A stretch of DNA of 64,000 nt, taken from positions 124,001 through 188,000 of the forward strand of contig CAJNDT010006149.1 in NCBI GenBank assembly GCA_905221615.1, read 5' to 3'. Under the pieces are notes generated by a model. The model had not been told where the DNA came from. It did no database searches and saw only the letters and a program-made list of their open reading frames with translations. Both the position numbers and the translations under genes were made by a program. Below, piece after piece: positions 44,228 through 58,058 of this stretch (position 1 is the stretch's first letter; the number at the start of each line of letters is the position of its first letter). This DNA is from Symbiodinium sp. CCMP2592. Its lineage: Eukaryota > Sar > Dinophyceae > Suessiales > Symbiodiniaceae.

Positions 44228-47200
44228 AGACTTTTTCTCACCCGGTGCCAATGGCTGCCAGACTAGATGCAAGCGGAGGCACTGCCTACTTGTATCATTC
44301 TTCTTCACACTTTTCTTCCTGCACCGGCAGGCTGATGGCTCTCTTGCACAAGAGCCGCCGCCATCACGCTGAGCAAAATGGTCGCATGCAAGAGTGGAGA
44401 TTCAAGAGCCGCGAGCGGTCAGCTGCAGTCATGATGTTTCATTCTCTGTACCGCGGAGGCAGGCTGCCCTGTGCACATCCCAGATATCTGATCGGCTGCT
44501 TTGTACATACATTGCAGGCCGAAGCTCTAACTACTACCAACTGGATCACTTCTCAGACTTCTCAGACCATACAGGGTCACCGGGTCAGTTTCACACTTCA
44601 GTGAGTGCACATGCGGCAATCGCCCACAACGTGCTGAGCCCGCTCGCACGGCGTCCAATTGAAATAGTAGCAGGAGGAGTAGTAGGAGTAGTATTAATGG
44701 CAACAAATTGGCAATGGCCATAGAAAAAAAACATTCGCTGCGAGCGAAATAGCAAAAATAGTGAAGAAGTAGAAATAGAAATAAACCGGCGACTGGCAAC
44801 AGTAATCGTAGACGTAATACTAACAGTACTAGCCATCAGAAGTTTGTAATCAGTGCTTGGTAGCAGCAATGCAGAAACAGATATGGCAGTAGAAGCAGCA
44901 GTAAGAACACTACCAGGAGTAGCTGTTGCACTTGTCGTAGTGACTTTAGCTGTAGCTGAAGCTGCAGCGTTGATTGCAGTACTACTTGTAAGTGAAGCCG
45001 TAGCCGTGGCCGCGGTTGTAGTTGTTGTTGTGGTCGTCGTGGTAGCATGGGTGGTTATATCAGGCACGTCCCACAAAACCATAGCACGTAAACAGCAACT
45101 ACTCCACTGGCATGCACTAGCATCACAACCACAAGCACAACTGCCACTTCTACCTGCTACCAGTGTGAATTCAATTATACTACTCATGCTGCTACTACTA
45201 CTACTACCACCACCACCACCACCACCACCACTATGACGACTACTACTACGACTACAAATACGACTACTACCACGACGACTACTACTACACTACTACCGCT
45301 ACTGCTACCGCGTCTGCTACTGCTACTGATGCTACTGCCACTGCTATGGCTACGTTATTTCTGGCCAGATCTTGTCGCGGTGGCAAATACTGAACGACAA
45401 CGAATATACTATGAACTTGGTACCGCTGCAGAAATTCTAGTTTTATCGATTTCTTTGGGATTAAAAGAACCAAACATTAAAAATATGTCCAAGTGAAAGC
45501 TTGGAGTAGAAACACAAATGATCTCAGCCCTCAGCTTGTTGCAACTCTCCACAGCACACATACCATCTCAGTCCAACTGGCTTGAACAAATAGTTGTACT
45601 CCGGACCATCGCCTTCACGGTCCTGGTTTGCAGCTTGGTTGCACCCCTCCAAACTACATGGTGCGCGCCCCATTGGCGCCCGTGGTACGGGAGGCACTTC
45701 CCAGAATATTCAAATGCTGAAAACCATGGCAGGGGCGATAAATTCGTAGCTCAGGGATTTTGAGGGCTAGAACAGGGCTTTTAAGAACCCGGAAGTAGTT
45801 TGGGCCATGCAGCAACAACAACATCACCGTCACGATCGTCAGCCTCATCATCATCACCACCATCATCATCACTGTGACACTGACACCACTACCAGCATCA
45901 CTGTCGAATCTTGCGCCACGTGGTCACCATCGTTTATTGCGGGTCTGCGCGACACAAGTCTCGTCTATTTTGCCACTGCGCTGTCCCAAGCCAGTGTGAC
46001 TTCGAAGCCGCTGGCGCAAAGTTTTAAGAGTCCCAAGCTTGAGTGGGCCCCATCGGGAAGCCGCGAAGACGACGTTACGTTCATTATGTATGTACACAAT
46101 GCTACTGTTCGAGTGCTGATTTCTAAATAGGGAAGGACTACGTGATAACCAGGACGAGTTAGGAAGAACATAGAGTGCAACATAAAAATCCTAGTGAAGA
46201 TTTTTAGACGTCATTCCGAGTAACTGCGAACAGAACGTTATTAACCCCCACCCCACCCCCCCCCCCGACCCCCAAGCCAAAAACCCAGAGCAAAACCTCT
46301 GAAGCCAAAAAAGCAGAAATTTGAGACCCCTTCAAAAAGTCCTGAAATTCCGAAGTGCCCGAAGTAACGAAACCCTCGCAAATACCGAGTCCAAAATGGC
46401 CGAAAGTGGAGAATAACCCACGGGCGCGCACGGGGCGCGGTCCAACTACATCCGAGCCATTGTCTTAGGCAAGTCTGTATCCCGCCCAGCCAGCACTATG
46501 CAAGGACACCTCTGCCGGAAACCCAGAACGAGGTGGTTTCGAGCCTTTCCCGCATCACATGCATATGCCTTCTGCGTGTTCCCTCAATCAGGAAAGGTTT
46601 CGTTCATCAGTGGACAGAAGTGGACGGAAACCGACAGCACCTTCCTGACTGCTTGACGCACAAAGACGTTTCTCAACCCTCGCGCTCCCCTTTTTGCATC
46701 CAGGCCTCCTCCCTCGCGCTCCCCTAACATTTGAAACCCTGGTCCTTCTTCGCACTGCTAGCGCTCTCGCTCATGGGCCGCGCGAATAGCGGATAGTGTA
46801 GGGAGCCAAGCTCGGGCCGACTGCAGCAACACAAATGTGGGCCTCCCCTTGAGTTACATACACACGATGCACATTTGCACGAACAAGCAAAATGCACACG
46901 GTGCAGGCACAAACAATGAACCCTACATACACACATACATACATAAATACATACATATATGGACGTAACGGCAATGGGAGTCGGGCAGAGATGGGCAGAG
47001 AAAAACCTTTTAGTGGGACATAGCCACTTCAAGCCGCAAGGACCACTGCGCTCCTCCTTACGACAAATCCAACTGTATCATAGGGCATGTCATATCATGC
47101 TCTAACACCTGGGTATAAATATGACCACTATCGAGCACGATAGGGTACGACGTGGGATGTAAGACACATATCTGCCATGTACTTGCAAACTACGATGCAT

Positions 47201-47404
47201 AGCAAGCTTGAAATGAAATATAACATCTACAAACACGTTTAAAGACTTTGGATTTTGCTTAAACTGTGTAGTACTGAGTACTAAATTATAAGTTTCGATT
47301 CTTCATGTAGTGTCAAAACTATTTCTACAAAAATAGGACATATAACAGCTGAGAACTGGTGGCACAATGTGCTTTGATATTGCAGAATACACTAGACTGC
47401 GAAA
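44228..47404. other. 3.2 kb without a recognisable gene
   Basis: Triplet-like stretches at about 44660-45060 and a clear CTA/CCA array at 45190-45345. C-run at about 46247-46266. Other frames match nothing known. Confidence 0.5.
45190..45345. repeat. (CTA)/(CCA) triplet array
   Basis: CTA, CCA and CGA triplets, including a pure CCA run of about 9 units. Confidence 0.9.
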
Positions 47405-47758
47405 GATATATATACACAAATATATATATATATATATATATAGTACATATATATATATATATATCTTTCGCCAGGGCTATGGTGCAGGGGTTTTACCCCG
47501 ACATACATACATATATAAAGATATATGCTAACTGGTGCCACGGGAGGCCGAGGGCCCAAAGAAAAGTGTGTGTGTGTGTATATATACATATGTATATATA
47601 TATATATATATATACATATATACATATACATGTATGTATGTGTGTGTGTGTGTGCACGTGTGTGTGTGTATATATGTGTATAAATATATATATATATACA
47701 CACATATACATGTATGTGTATGTGTGTGTGTGTGTGCACGTGTGTGTGTGTATATGTG

Positions 47759-47806
<48 letters not shown>

Positions 47807-48175
47807 TAATAATAATAATAAGAATAATAATAATAATAATTGCACATTATGTTATATCCGTAATGCAAACAAAATAGAATATTGCATGGCGCACGGTAGA
47901 TTTTACCGCTTCTTTAAATGCAGGTACGATGCCATAGTGCAAGTTCACGGTGATGAAAACTACTATGTGGATACTCTACTACAGACTATACATTATTTGG
48001 TTATAAGTATATATACATACATACATATACACATACACACACATACACATACATATACATACACATATACATAGACATATACATAGACATAAACATAGAC
48101 ATAGACATACACATATACATATACATATACATTTTCTAAAACATATACAAATACATATACATTTTCTAAAACATA
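47405..48175. repeat. (TA)n, (TG)n and TATACA-type arrays
   Basis: TA runs at 47405-47463 and 47580-47625, TG/TA compound to 47800 with two similar copies of a TA-TG block of about 125 bp, AAT repeats at 47808-47840, and CATATA/CATAGA hexamers at 48005-48175. An AT-rich unique segment of about 160 bp lies at 47845-48000. Confidence 0.9.
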
Positions 48176-48186
48176 TACATATAAAT

Positions 48187-48226
48187 ATGGGTACCCCCCT
48201 ATATGGGGTCCCCTGGGTTTTTGCAC
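48187..48226. repeat. inverted repeat end, left
   Basis: About 40 bp (core TGGGGTCCCCT) whose reverse complement recurs imperfectly at 50462-50502. Both copies are flanked on their outer side by TATACA microsatellite. Confidence 0.65.
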
Positions 48227-48228
48227 AC

Positions 48229-48522
48229 CTAAACCATTAAACCATTAAACCAATCCTTTCCCCCAATGGACCCAAACCAATAAACCATTAAACCATTAGA
48301 CCAATCCTTTCCCCCAATGGACCCAAACCAATAAGCCATTAAACCATTAAACCAATCCTTTCCCCCAATGGACCCAAACCAATAAACCATTAAACCATTA
48401 AACCAATCCTTTCCCCCAATGGACCCAAACCAATAAGCCATTAAACCATTAAACAAATCCTTTCCCCCAATGGACCCAAACCAATAAACCATTAAACCAT
48501 TAAACCAATCCTTTTGCCCCAT
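48229..48522. repeat. 51-bp minisatellite, about 5.5 copies
   Basis: Unit of 51 bp containing CCATTAAACCATTAAACC and CCCCCAATGG. Because 51 is divisible by 3, the minus strand is open for 97 codons with a 17-residue repeat (GGKDWFNGLMVYWFGSI); I see no sign that it is a gene. Confidence 0.9.
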
Positions 48523-48599
48523 ACCACTAAACCATTAAACCATTAAACCAATCATTTGCCCCTATAGAGAGAGACACACAACCCTGTATGGGCCGAAAG

Positions 48600-48850
48600 C
48601 ATTGGTTTAATGGTTTAATGGTTTAGTGGTTTAGGTGCATTGGGGGAAAGGATTGGTTTAATGGTTTAATGGTTTAGTGGTTTAGTGGTATGGGGTAAGG
48701 GGATTGGTTTAATGGTTTAATGGTTTAGTGGTATGGGGCAAAAGGATTGGTTTAATGGTTTAATGGTTTATTGGTTTGGGTCCATTGGGGCAAAGGATTT
48801 GTTTAACAGTGTACTAATTTAACGGTTTGTTAATGGTTTAATGGTTTAGT
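48600..48850. repeat. minisatellite in inverted orientation
   Basis: The same TTTAATGG-type units as 48229-48522 but on the opposite strand, so the two blocks form a large imperfect inverted repeat centred near 48570. Confidence 0.85.
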
Positions 48851-50461
48851 GATGGGTCTAGGGCTGCCTACTACACAGGTGTCCTATCACCGGGGACAGA
48901 GGTTATAACCAGGCCTGTGCCACCGCTACAGTACTTCATCCACACCTAAATCCAAACGTTCGAACGTTTCGGTGTTTCAGGGTGAATGTAACCGCAATGA
49001 AATTAAACAAGGACTAGAAGAATAGAGGGTCCGAGGTAATTGGCTGTGTTCGGTTGTTGAGGCATGATGCAGTGCTTTGTAACAAACATAGTTCCGGGGA
49101 CCATATGCGCATTCCCCAACTTTAGCGGAAAGGCTATATGGCGGACTTTACACAATGGTCTGTCCGTTCCAGTACATCGGGTTTATGAGATCTACGTACA
49201 CATTGAGAGAATAGCCGCTAACATGTCACTCACGCAGGAATCAAAATGCGGAATATGAAGGGGCTCTATCGCGATTACAGTAGGTCAGTAAGTGTTGTCA
49301 ACAATGGAATATCACGGTACACAGAAAGTTGAGATACGGCTGATACGACGTCATTGTAGGGAGAGAGAGTATTTCAATTTTTACAGCGTGGTCAGGTTTC
49401 ATCACTTCGTACAGAGGCGAACTGGTTGCAACGTTATGTTCAAACATCGTTCCAAGGAAGCCGGAATTCGACGAGACAAAACTGATAAGAATATGTGTGG
49501 TGAGCGAAACAAAATTTGCGACTTAAACTGTCAGGTTTCCTCACTGTTAGGTTTCCTCGCTCGGTACGTAGAAAATTCCTCGCAATGATATTTCCAACTA
49601 CATGGATGAACCTCTTTCGAGGACTGATTCGGTGTGTGTGTACCATTTTTTCTAACACGAGGATCACGTTCTGGACTCTATGCGACTTGCAGTAAATATT
49701 CACAAGAACACAAACAGAAATTCGGACAAGCTAGATGTAGCCTTATGGTTTTCAGTCGGCTTTACGTGATGGTGAAGGTGTGCTGATACAAGAAGCACAG
49801 GCTTCATCACTCAGCATATAGAAACAGTGCCAAGCCTAAGAAGCGACGCTTCATGTCGTCCCCCAGGAAAAACACTATACAACGTTTGCTAAGCTTGTAA
49901 TATGCAAGTTTTCAATTTTGGCTTGGGGCAGCCGTCATACAGAATTAAGGAGTGCACCACTCAAATATACCTACCGGATATACCAGCGTTTAAAAGCAAT
50001 CACATGGGGGCACAGGGATATGTCATTGAAAGCTATCAGTTTGCCAAAACGTCATAGCAATGGGTCCAACAACAGAGACTTTGGTGGGATTGCGGCATTA
50101 CAGTACAAAGATGGAAACTTTTCGTTGCAAAATCTAGTTCGCGATAAGGAATGACTGAACCAGACTAATGACTACAGCGCTCTTGTTGGAAAAAACTGAG
50201 ATACAGCCGTTTAGATAAGGTCACACAAACATGAACTACGAAGATATATCGACGGCTTCAAAGCAAGGATTTTAGCACACTGTAACAGGGTTTCGACGAA
50301 GGTGTCATAGAATTCTTAGCGTTGTGCGGGTTTCAGCATTCTGAAAACATGGTCTTCAAACCGGATATAATACTGTAGTCGATGACGTACACCTGATTAT
50401 AACCTAGTCGGCTGGTTATAACCTAGTCTGGTGGTTATAACCGAGTCAGGTGGTATAGCGA
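48851..50461. other. AT-rich unique DNA, no recognised gene
   Basis: Visibly more AT-rich than the rest of the window; the longest frames are under 100 codons and unlike known proteins. At 50395-50455 a 21-bp unit with the palindrome GGTTATAACC is repeated about three times. Confidence 0.5.
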
Positions 50462-50502
50462 AAAACGTAGGGGACCCCAAATAGGGGTGCGCCCATAAAT
50501 AT
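50462..50502. repeat. inverted repeat end, right
   Basis: Imperfect reverse complement of 48187-48226, with microsatellite on the outer side. Confidence 0.65.
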
Positions 50503-50523
50503 ACATATACATATACATATATG

Positions 50524-50551
50524 CATGCACCTATCTATCTATCTATCTATC

Positions 50552-50595
<44 letters not shown>
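50524..50595. repeat. (CTAT)n and (AT)n
   Basis: About 7 CTAT units followed by about 20 AT units. Confidence 0.95.
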
Positions 50596-50596
<1 letters not shown>

Positions 50597-51510
50597 CAGC
50601 GCTGCTAGGCCCCCCCTCCCCCCCACCCCATCATGGTATCCCCCGCCCCCCGCTGTGGTTCCCTGTGGTGTGGGTTGCCCCCTGCCCCTCCCCCCTCTGG
50701 TTGCGGTCGGCTGCGCCCCTCCATGGCTGTTGCTGGTTGGGCGTCCAGTCGCTGAGGGTTTGGAGCTTAGGATGTGACAGTTCACTGAACTTCGACCTGC
50801 TCTGAGCTCCAAAGCCAAATGATAGTGTTGAATGTTATGGTGATGATGATGACGAAGATGGTGGTCGTGATCCCCATCCGCACTTTCCTCCAGTCCCTTG
50901 CTCAAGAGTCCCGAATGAAAATCAAACAAACATGACTTTGAACGAACCCAACCGAAACTTGGCTTGGCATGACAACGGTCGTTACAGTTTTCGCAAGAAC
51001 ATCACAAGCCAAGCACGATTTTCAACTAAATAAAGCAATGAACATGCGGAGGCGAAGCCCAGAACGACATAAGAGCGGAGGTACGACCAACAGCCACACT
51101 TGGAATAGCACATCAACGTCATTGTACACAGCATCATCGCCATCAGTGGAGGGGAAGGGAAGGGGGCCTTGGGGTTCCCTGTGTTGTTTCCTATCCTTCC
51201 CCACACCGCCCCTGTTGTTCCTGTCTTGTGGTTCCATGTTTTGTGGGTTATCCTTTCCCCCCTCGTTAGCTAAGGCGAGAGGCCTGGCTTGAGGGGCGGC
51301 ATACCGTGGAGAACGTCGACGGTTATGCGGACGACGTGTGACTGTTTGCCAGGACGAGAGGCCTGGCTTGAGGGGGGAGGGGGGGGGGCATACCATGAAG
51401 GGTGGGGGGGGGGAGCCTGCGACGCGGCGACGCGGCACCATACATACATACATACATACTTTGGGCCTCCGCTCTAACACGTTTTCTTTAAACGATGTTT
51501 GCCTGTAAAT

Positions 51511-51790
51511 TGGGGGCCATTTACCAGTTAAGGGGGCCCATTTACTACTGCACGCGGGCCATTTATCACTTAGCTTTTCTGTTAATGGGGGAGTTAATGG
51601 GGGCCCATGTACCAGCTAACTTTTCTGTTAATGGGGGCCATTTACCACTTAACTTTTTCTTTTCATGGGGGCCATTTACCACTTGACTTTTTAAATGGGC
51701 GAAGGATTAAGTGGTACCTAGGGGCAAAGTTAAGTGGCAACTAGGGCACAGATTAGTGGCAACTAAGCGCAGAAGTAAGTGGGGTAACTA
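51511..51790. repeat. palindromic minisatellite, GGGGGCCATTTACCACTTAA type
   Basis: Left part has several units of GGGGGCCATTTACCACTTAA with TTTTCTGTTAAT spacers; from about 51695 on, units such as AAGTTAAGTGGCAACTA carry the same motif on the opposite strand. Confidence 0.75.
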
Positions 51791-54700
51791 CCTGAGGGGA
51801 TATAGCCTAAAGAACCCCCCAAACCTGATACAGCAGACCTCCAATATTGTTATATACTTAATTAAAACAGCTATACCAACGCGTATCAAATCTTCCATGC
51901 ACGGCACTGTACCAGATCTTTGCTACGTCTCCCGATTTTGTGAACCGACATGAAAAAAGAGCACTTCTTCATGTGCTGCATCATGGCCCAGGCAATCACG
52001 GTCAACCCTCAGCGTCTGCTGACAAGACCAGAACAGATTCCAAACCATTGCAACGGGGGCGGCTTACAAGCGGAGCCGAGAAGCGGGGAAAGCCACACGA
52101 CTCAAGATTTCAATCCATTTTACTGCATTTTGCAGTGCCCATCACAGCCTTACAGTCGGTCCAAGCGACTCGAGCATGCAGGCAGAACACTGTTTGCGAA
52201 AGCTTTGGGGGTCAAGGGCAAGGGTTTCAGGGTCGCTGGTCATCAGCATGATTCGGACTCTTACGTGGCATGATCTCGAAGTTCTACTACAAAGTGAAGC
52301 ATGGAACGTCAGCCCTGCTTGAAAGCCGAGTTCCGTTCTCCCCAAGGCTGCTAACCTACACCACCGAAGGGAGAACAGCAGTTCATGCACCAGGGAAAGA
52401 AGAGCTATGTCGAGGTTTGGGCCTGGGGCGGCTCAGCTGTCGGCTCTTCACTGGCGGTGCTTGTACCGGTCTGTGCAGACCTGGCGCTATGTCAGCCCTT
52501 GCACTCGAACCAGGCAAGCACGAAGAAGCGAAAGTCGCAGAGATGGCGCCCTGGGGCGTCACCACCACTACGGCTAGGAGAATGAGAAGGACGAGCTGGA
52601 GAGCAAGGGTAGAGCTGAGAGAAGGGTGACAAAGCCGTCGTCCTCGTCGTCATAGTCACGACAAGTTGGCGCAACAGGCGAACTGCATGGTAAAAGGAAC
52701 GAGTGTGAGAGCAGAAGCATGAGTGGGAGATCTTTGCCGCAACGCTAACTGGACTGGGTTATTCTGGTGTTGCTAGTGGCACTGTAAACGTTAACGAGCA
52801 GTGATACCTGCCAAGCACTACGGATCTATACTCTGCATGACTTATTTGATATAGCACTCCCTGCAAGCTCGAACTACAGATTCCGGCTTCAGGGCCCGAC
52901 CCGGCTCTGGAAGCCGAGCTCCGCCGGGAAAGCACCGATCGCTGATGGGCAACGAAGCTTTGCCTTGGATAGGGGAGGATTTCTTGCGGACGAAAGACAT
53001 GCAGATCGGCGGCGGCAAACTCTTCCCCTTCTGGATGTTGACAGTCACTGGTTGTCTCGCGTGCGTTGACAAACGACAAGACTGACAAATAAAAGAAGTA
53101 CCAGCACGATCCGGTGCTCGGAATTTTGCCCCTATTGTTGCATGATTGAATCGTCGTATTCCCAACGTGGCTGCTCCCACCACTGCCGCGATGGTTCCGA
53201 CTACTACTGCCTGCTCCTGCTCCTGCTGCTACTACTCGTGCTACTACACGATGACGCCGACAACGACTACTACAACAACGACTGACCCCCTCTACCGACT
53301 ACGCTTACCAACTCCGGACTGGGACGCGGCAGCTTCGACGCCCCCCTCCTGTGTCAGCTTAATGGTTCTCTACTCCTACTACTGATACAGATACTGCCAC
53401 CACTAAGTCTGCTAGCGCCACCACTTCCTACAAAACTGCTGCTGCTACTACGAGCACGTGTGCAATTACTAGTGGCCTTAATTAATCTACTCCTACCACT
53501 GCTACGACAGCCACTCGTTTCTACAACTACGGCTTCCACCACCCGCACTACAACGACTGCATTCCTGCCATTGCACAACTCCTTTTGCAACAGCTACGCG
53601 GTTCTCACCATGAAATTCTGCACTTCTGCTGCTCGCAACGGCACTGCTGCTACCAACTTCGCGTCTGGTGCGGTCGTCAACGATAACGATTCACACCGCG
53701 ACTGCTACGATGTTTATAGAAGGTTAAACTTGCCACTACTGTTCTGGATAGCCGGCACTTGACCCGACCAGTGTGTTGATAACTACTGTACCAGTACTGG
53801 ACTTTGCTGCACTCAGAGTTCTGGTTGCAGGGTAATCGCCATTCCATGCTTGCAGTTGCTCTGACGGCTTTAGTCTTTCTCTTCTGCGTGCTGTACCGTT
53901 GCTACTCAAGTTGTTGCGACTGCGGTTGTTGCGATACACACTCGTCTTTTGCTGCAGTCCATGCTCACTCACCTGCTTTGAGCTGCGCTGCTTTCAGTGC
54001 TCGTACTACTTCCATGCCACCGACTGCCGTTAGTTGGCTCGATCATCGTTATACCAGTGTTGCTACTCATACGCTCCTTAGTATTTGGCGAAATTTAGCG
54101 TGCTATTCAACTGCAGGGGACGCTTCCGCCGTCCAAACTGCGATGCGCTCCACAGCTTCGGGAGATAGCTCGGCCTGATCGAGGACACAAGCAACCCGTG
54201 CAGCAGCAGTCGCACTCTGGATGGAACAAACCAAGCTCAAGGATCATTAACAAAAAGCCGCAACTGTCAAACAACAAGAGTGACGACGACAACGACTATG
54301 AGTGGCAACGTCCGAAGCAGATTCAAATAGAAACAATGCAGCTTCGGCCTGCAGGGTGCTCCTTGTAGGACAACAGAAACGGAACTATCAACATGCACAT
54401 GAGCATTATTAGCGCCCGTTGTGCATCGTCGGCAACTCTTGCACGTTGTCGCGGCACCAACAACCACGACAACAACAGCACTTGAGCAAGAGAAAGACTT
54501 TAGCATCATGAAGATGACAGCCCTGAAAACAACACACTAGACATGCAGCAATACATGCCCCATGTCCCAGTTGCCATCGACGGAGAAATTAACACACCGG
54601 TGGCCCGAGCTGGCAACCAACTGTTCTCGATACCGCTCGGGCGAGGTCTACTCAGTCTACTCACACCAGATCCCTTAGAGACAATCTAGACCACCTGAGC

Positions 54701-57700
54701 CAAACACGCTGCAAGGGCCACGGAGCATCGCAACTACCATGGTCCGCATCCACAAATAACACAACCTGACCTGAAGAAGGAAGTTGCAGTACACACTACG
54801 ATCCCTTCGCACAAGAGAAAGCCGAAAACGTTGCGAAATCGCACCGCACCTGGCAAGCGCAGAAAGACGGGAAGGGGAACCTGTGATACAGATACTCCTG
54901 GCCTGCAACATTGCGGTCCTGCGGGTTGATGCTGCCTCCGTTGGGTCGCACCGAGGCTTCGGCTAGTGAGACAGAAATCGAAGGGATGGCCGGTTTCTGA
55001 GGGATTGAGACGAGGCTCCACCATGTTGAACACTTCTGCCATATCGACTATGTATGAAGGGACATTCCGGAAGGGAAGCAATCCTCCGCATCAGAAGGAA
55101 AGGCTTTCATTCTTTGATGGGGCACACGTCCAAGAAGCTGGCCTGAAGATAGCCACTGGGCAGGTCCGGCAGGAGCATGCGAAGTGCCATGGCCGCACGC
55201 AGCCGGAGACCAGCCTTGCCAACGCAGGATAGCAATGGCAGTTCTTCCATCGGCACCTTTGCGTACCTTCCTCACTCTCGTCACCACAACCGGCGCAACC
55301 CATGGCCACAATCGCCACTCGCTGTCATCATCGATACCACCGGTCTTGTCTCTCACGTGCCCTATTCAGGCCTCTCTCACAATCCATCAACGAAAGCACG
55401 AAAGGCATCACCACAATCAGCATCACCATCAGTCTCAGTATCATTAGCAGCAAAAGCGAAATCAGCATTGTCATCATCATCTTCATCACCATCCCTTGGG
55501 GCACCACCATCATTTCCATCAATACTAGAATCATCATCAACAACGCAGCCGCAGAATGCTCTTTTGAATTCAGTTCTCCACGGTGATGTAGCTTGACTGT
55601 CAGTGAAGTCGTAGTCCAGGCATTGGCAAGACGAAAATCAAACAGACAAGAAACTGCCTACGCTGCACATGCGGAACAGTTCCTCCGGAACGAGGCATGC
55701 AACTGTACCCAGCTCTGTCGTGCTGTGGCTAAATGGCCGATGCGTCGTCACTTCCCGATTTTTGATTGGTCATGCGATCCGTGCTCCCTCTATGGGTGAA
55801 CACGCGGCATTGGAACCTCCAGCAATCTTGTTTCCTCCCGGAGGCTTGCACTCAGACTTGGCCACGGAGCAACCAAGGATGCCAGGATGCCTGCGAAACA
55901 CTGGCCGTTTTTGATGGGGCAAAAGGTAGCCCGCAACCACCCATGGCAGGGGGTTGTCAAGGCTTCTTCGGTTGTCAAACAAAGCGCTGGAGGGTGGAGT
56001 TACGACACTTCGTGAGTCTCATCGCAGCTTTCCCTGTAACCATGACAGGGTGCGGGGAGTAAGAGGTAACGGAAACCGGTCGAAGACCCAGTAACGGCAA
56101 CGCTCGGCCGCGGTAACAGCAACCAGGCGACGAGCATAACACGAACAACCACCGAACAGGAACCTTCATCGGAAACGGGGGCCAGAGGCTTCTATGGTCT
56201 CAAAGTAGGGAACCGAAAACCGCTCCAACACGGGCAAGCCTGAAGTAGGTAGACCTGGACAATGATATCGAGGCATTGGGGCACGCGCACACATATGCGT
56301 GTGCTGACATGCGTGCACACCTGATTCACGGAAACTCAGCAGGTTCAAACAACGAATCTAATGCGTGTTCCCACATGCAGGCAGAAACTGATAGACAGGC
56401 AGGCAGGCTGCCAATCGCAACTGCGTTCGCTTGTTCGTAGGTTCAAAACGATGCAAGAAAGATTGAACTGATTTCAGATACGTTGATATGTCCCCTCATG
56501 TGCGTGCGTGTTTGTTTGTCACCCAGGTGAAGTCCCTCAAACTCTAAATGCCCAAACCCGACAAATCCGAAACCTCTAAACCCTAAATCCTGTAACAGAG
56601 TCTCCAGGATGCCAGAATTCCAAGACTAAGGGCTTGGGTTTCAGGGTTTCAGCACGTGGGTTTTTTGGATTCCGGAGTCTTGAAGATGTTGGGGCTGGAG
56701 GTAGACATGCTGGAATCCTAGGTCTCAGTCCCCGCTGGCTCAGGGACCGGAAAGCGGTCCCCGAGTTCAGCAACCAAGAAAAGCTTCAGGATCTGGGAGG
56801 AAGGCTTGGAGTCCGCGGTTCCTGTTACCAGGGCTGTTCTTGTTACGGGGTCCAGCATTGGTCCCGTTACAGGTGCCTGTTACGGACAGCCTGTTCCGAT
56901 TACGGAAAATAATTACGCTGCACTGCACACCTGCCGGGGGAAACCGTTCAATGCAGCCTCACAAAATACAGGATGTTTGAAGTTGGGCAACCTGCGGCCC
57001 GATCTGATCCTTTCCCCATCTCACCAAAGCCGCACACTTCCCGCATTTCGTCGCCCTCTCATAGCGCTCTTAGCGGCCTTACCCGTTCTAACTTCTCCTC
57101 TCTCTCTCTCTCTGGCTCCCTCTGCTGTTGCATCTCGATCTGACTTGCAGCGTATGTTTCGGCCCGCGAGCGATCATGGAAGTGAGGAATGATTGTCAGA
57201 CTGCCATGCTTCGCGTCACTGGCATCGTCACTCCTAGGAGAGCCTTGGGGTTGCTGTCGCGAACGCATGGCAAACTGGCAGCGCATGTGTGTGGTGCGAA
57301 TGGTTTCTGTTTAGGATCAAGGAGCTGCAGATGATATGCGAGCGGGACTGCAAGCTGCAAGCATCTCGCTCTCCCGCTTGGCTCTGGAAACGGCACAGAA
57401 GAAGCTCGCCCGACTCATCCGAACTGCTGCTGAACCTCGAACACCCTGAAGTCCAACCTATCAACTGCCAAAACATCCAAATCCCAACGCTGCGGCCAAG
57501 CAAAAAAGGATGCTGCCTGGCCTAGGCCGGTCAGCAGCACCAGGATGGAAGGCAGCCAACTAAGCCTTACCAAGCCATCAATGGTTCGAGCTCACTGCGC
57601 TCCGCTTCTCGCAGCGAGGAGCGGGGCAGTCAGCACCGAGGCTCTGACAGCACGCGAAAGGACAAAACAAGTGGTGGAGACCCGGAGACCCTTGAGCTGC

Positions 57701-58058
57701 CAGGCCACTTGTTGTTGTTCAGATACCCAAGCGACATGGTCAAAGCCGTGCATGCTGCGCAGAGAAGCCTTCTGCGGCTGGAAGAAACAGGTCCGGGAGG
57801 GCCTTTGGCTTGGAGATTTTTGGGTCGCGTGGATCACAGTTGGAGTTCGTCAGTGGCATGCTCCTGTTTGTTACGGCGGCAACGACCGCGGGGTGAATAC
57901 TGTAAGGATGAGGATGCGGATGATGATGATGGTGGTGATGATGATAATGGGTATGATAGTAATGGAAGCCCCAAGGCTCACAGCGAAGCGCCCGGGATCT
58001 CTTTTCTTGGGGGCTTGTGTTCTGGTGTCTCTTCTTCTGGGTTCTTCGGCGAAGTTAG
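51791..58058. other. 6.3 kb without a recognisable gene
   Basis: No known domain in any frame. Triplet-like CTA/CTG-rich DNA at about 53180-53560. Contains copy 2 of the dispersed hairpin repeat (56682-56815). A short exon-like stretch at 57715-57800 is discussed under rejected items. Confidence 0.5.
56682..56815. repeat. dispersed hairpin repeat, copy 2
   Basis: Similar to 26265-26397 over about 130 bp. The stem is less perfect here (GGGACCG...CGGTCCC is kept). Confidence 0.8.

Noticed and set aside
48229..48522. 97-codon ORF with a 17-residue repeat
   Set aside because: Explained by a 51-bp minisatellite; no signal, promoter or homologue visible.
56570..56592. CTAAACCCTAAATCC as interstitial telomere repeat
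   Set aside because: Barely more than one unit; expected by chance.
57715..57800. Stretch RYPSDMVKAVHAAQRSLL resembling part of a class III adenylate/guanylate cyclase domain
   Set aside because: Too short, no catalytic residues, no neighbouring exon with cyclase motifs found.
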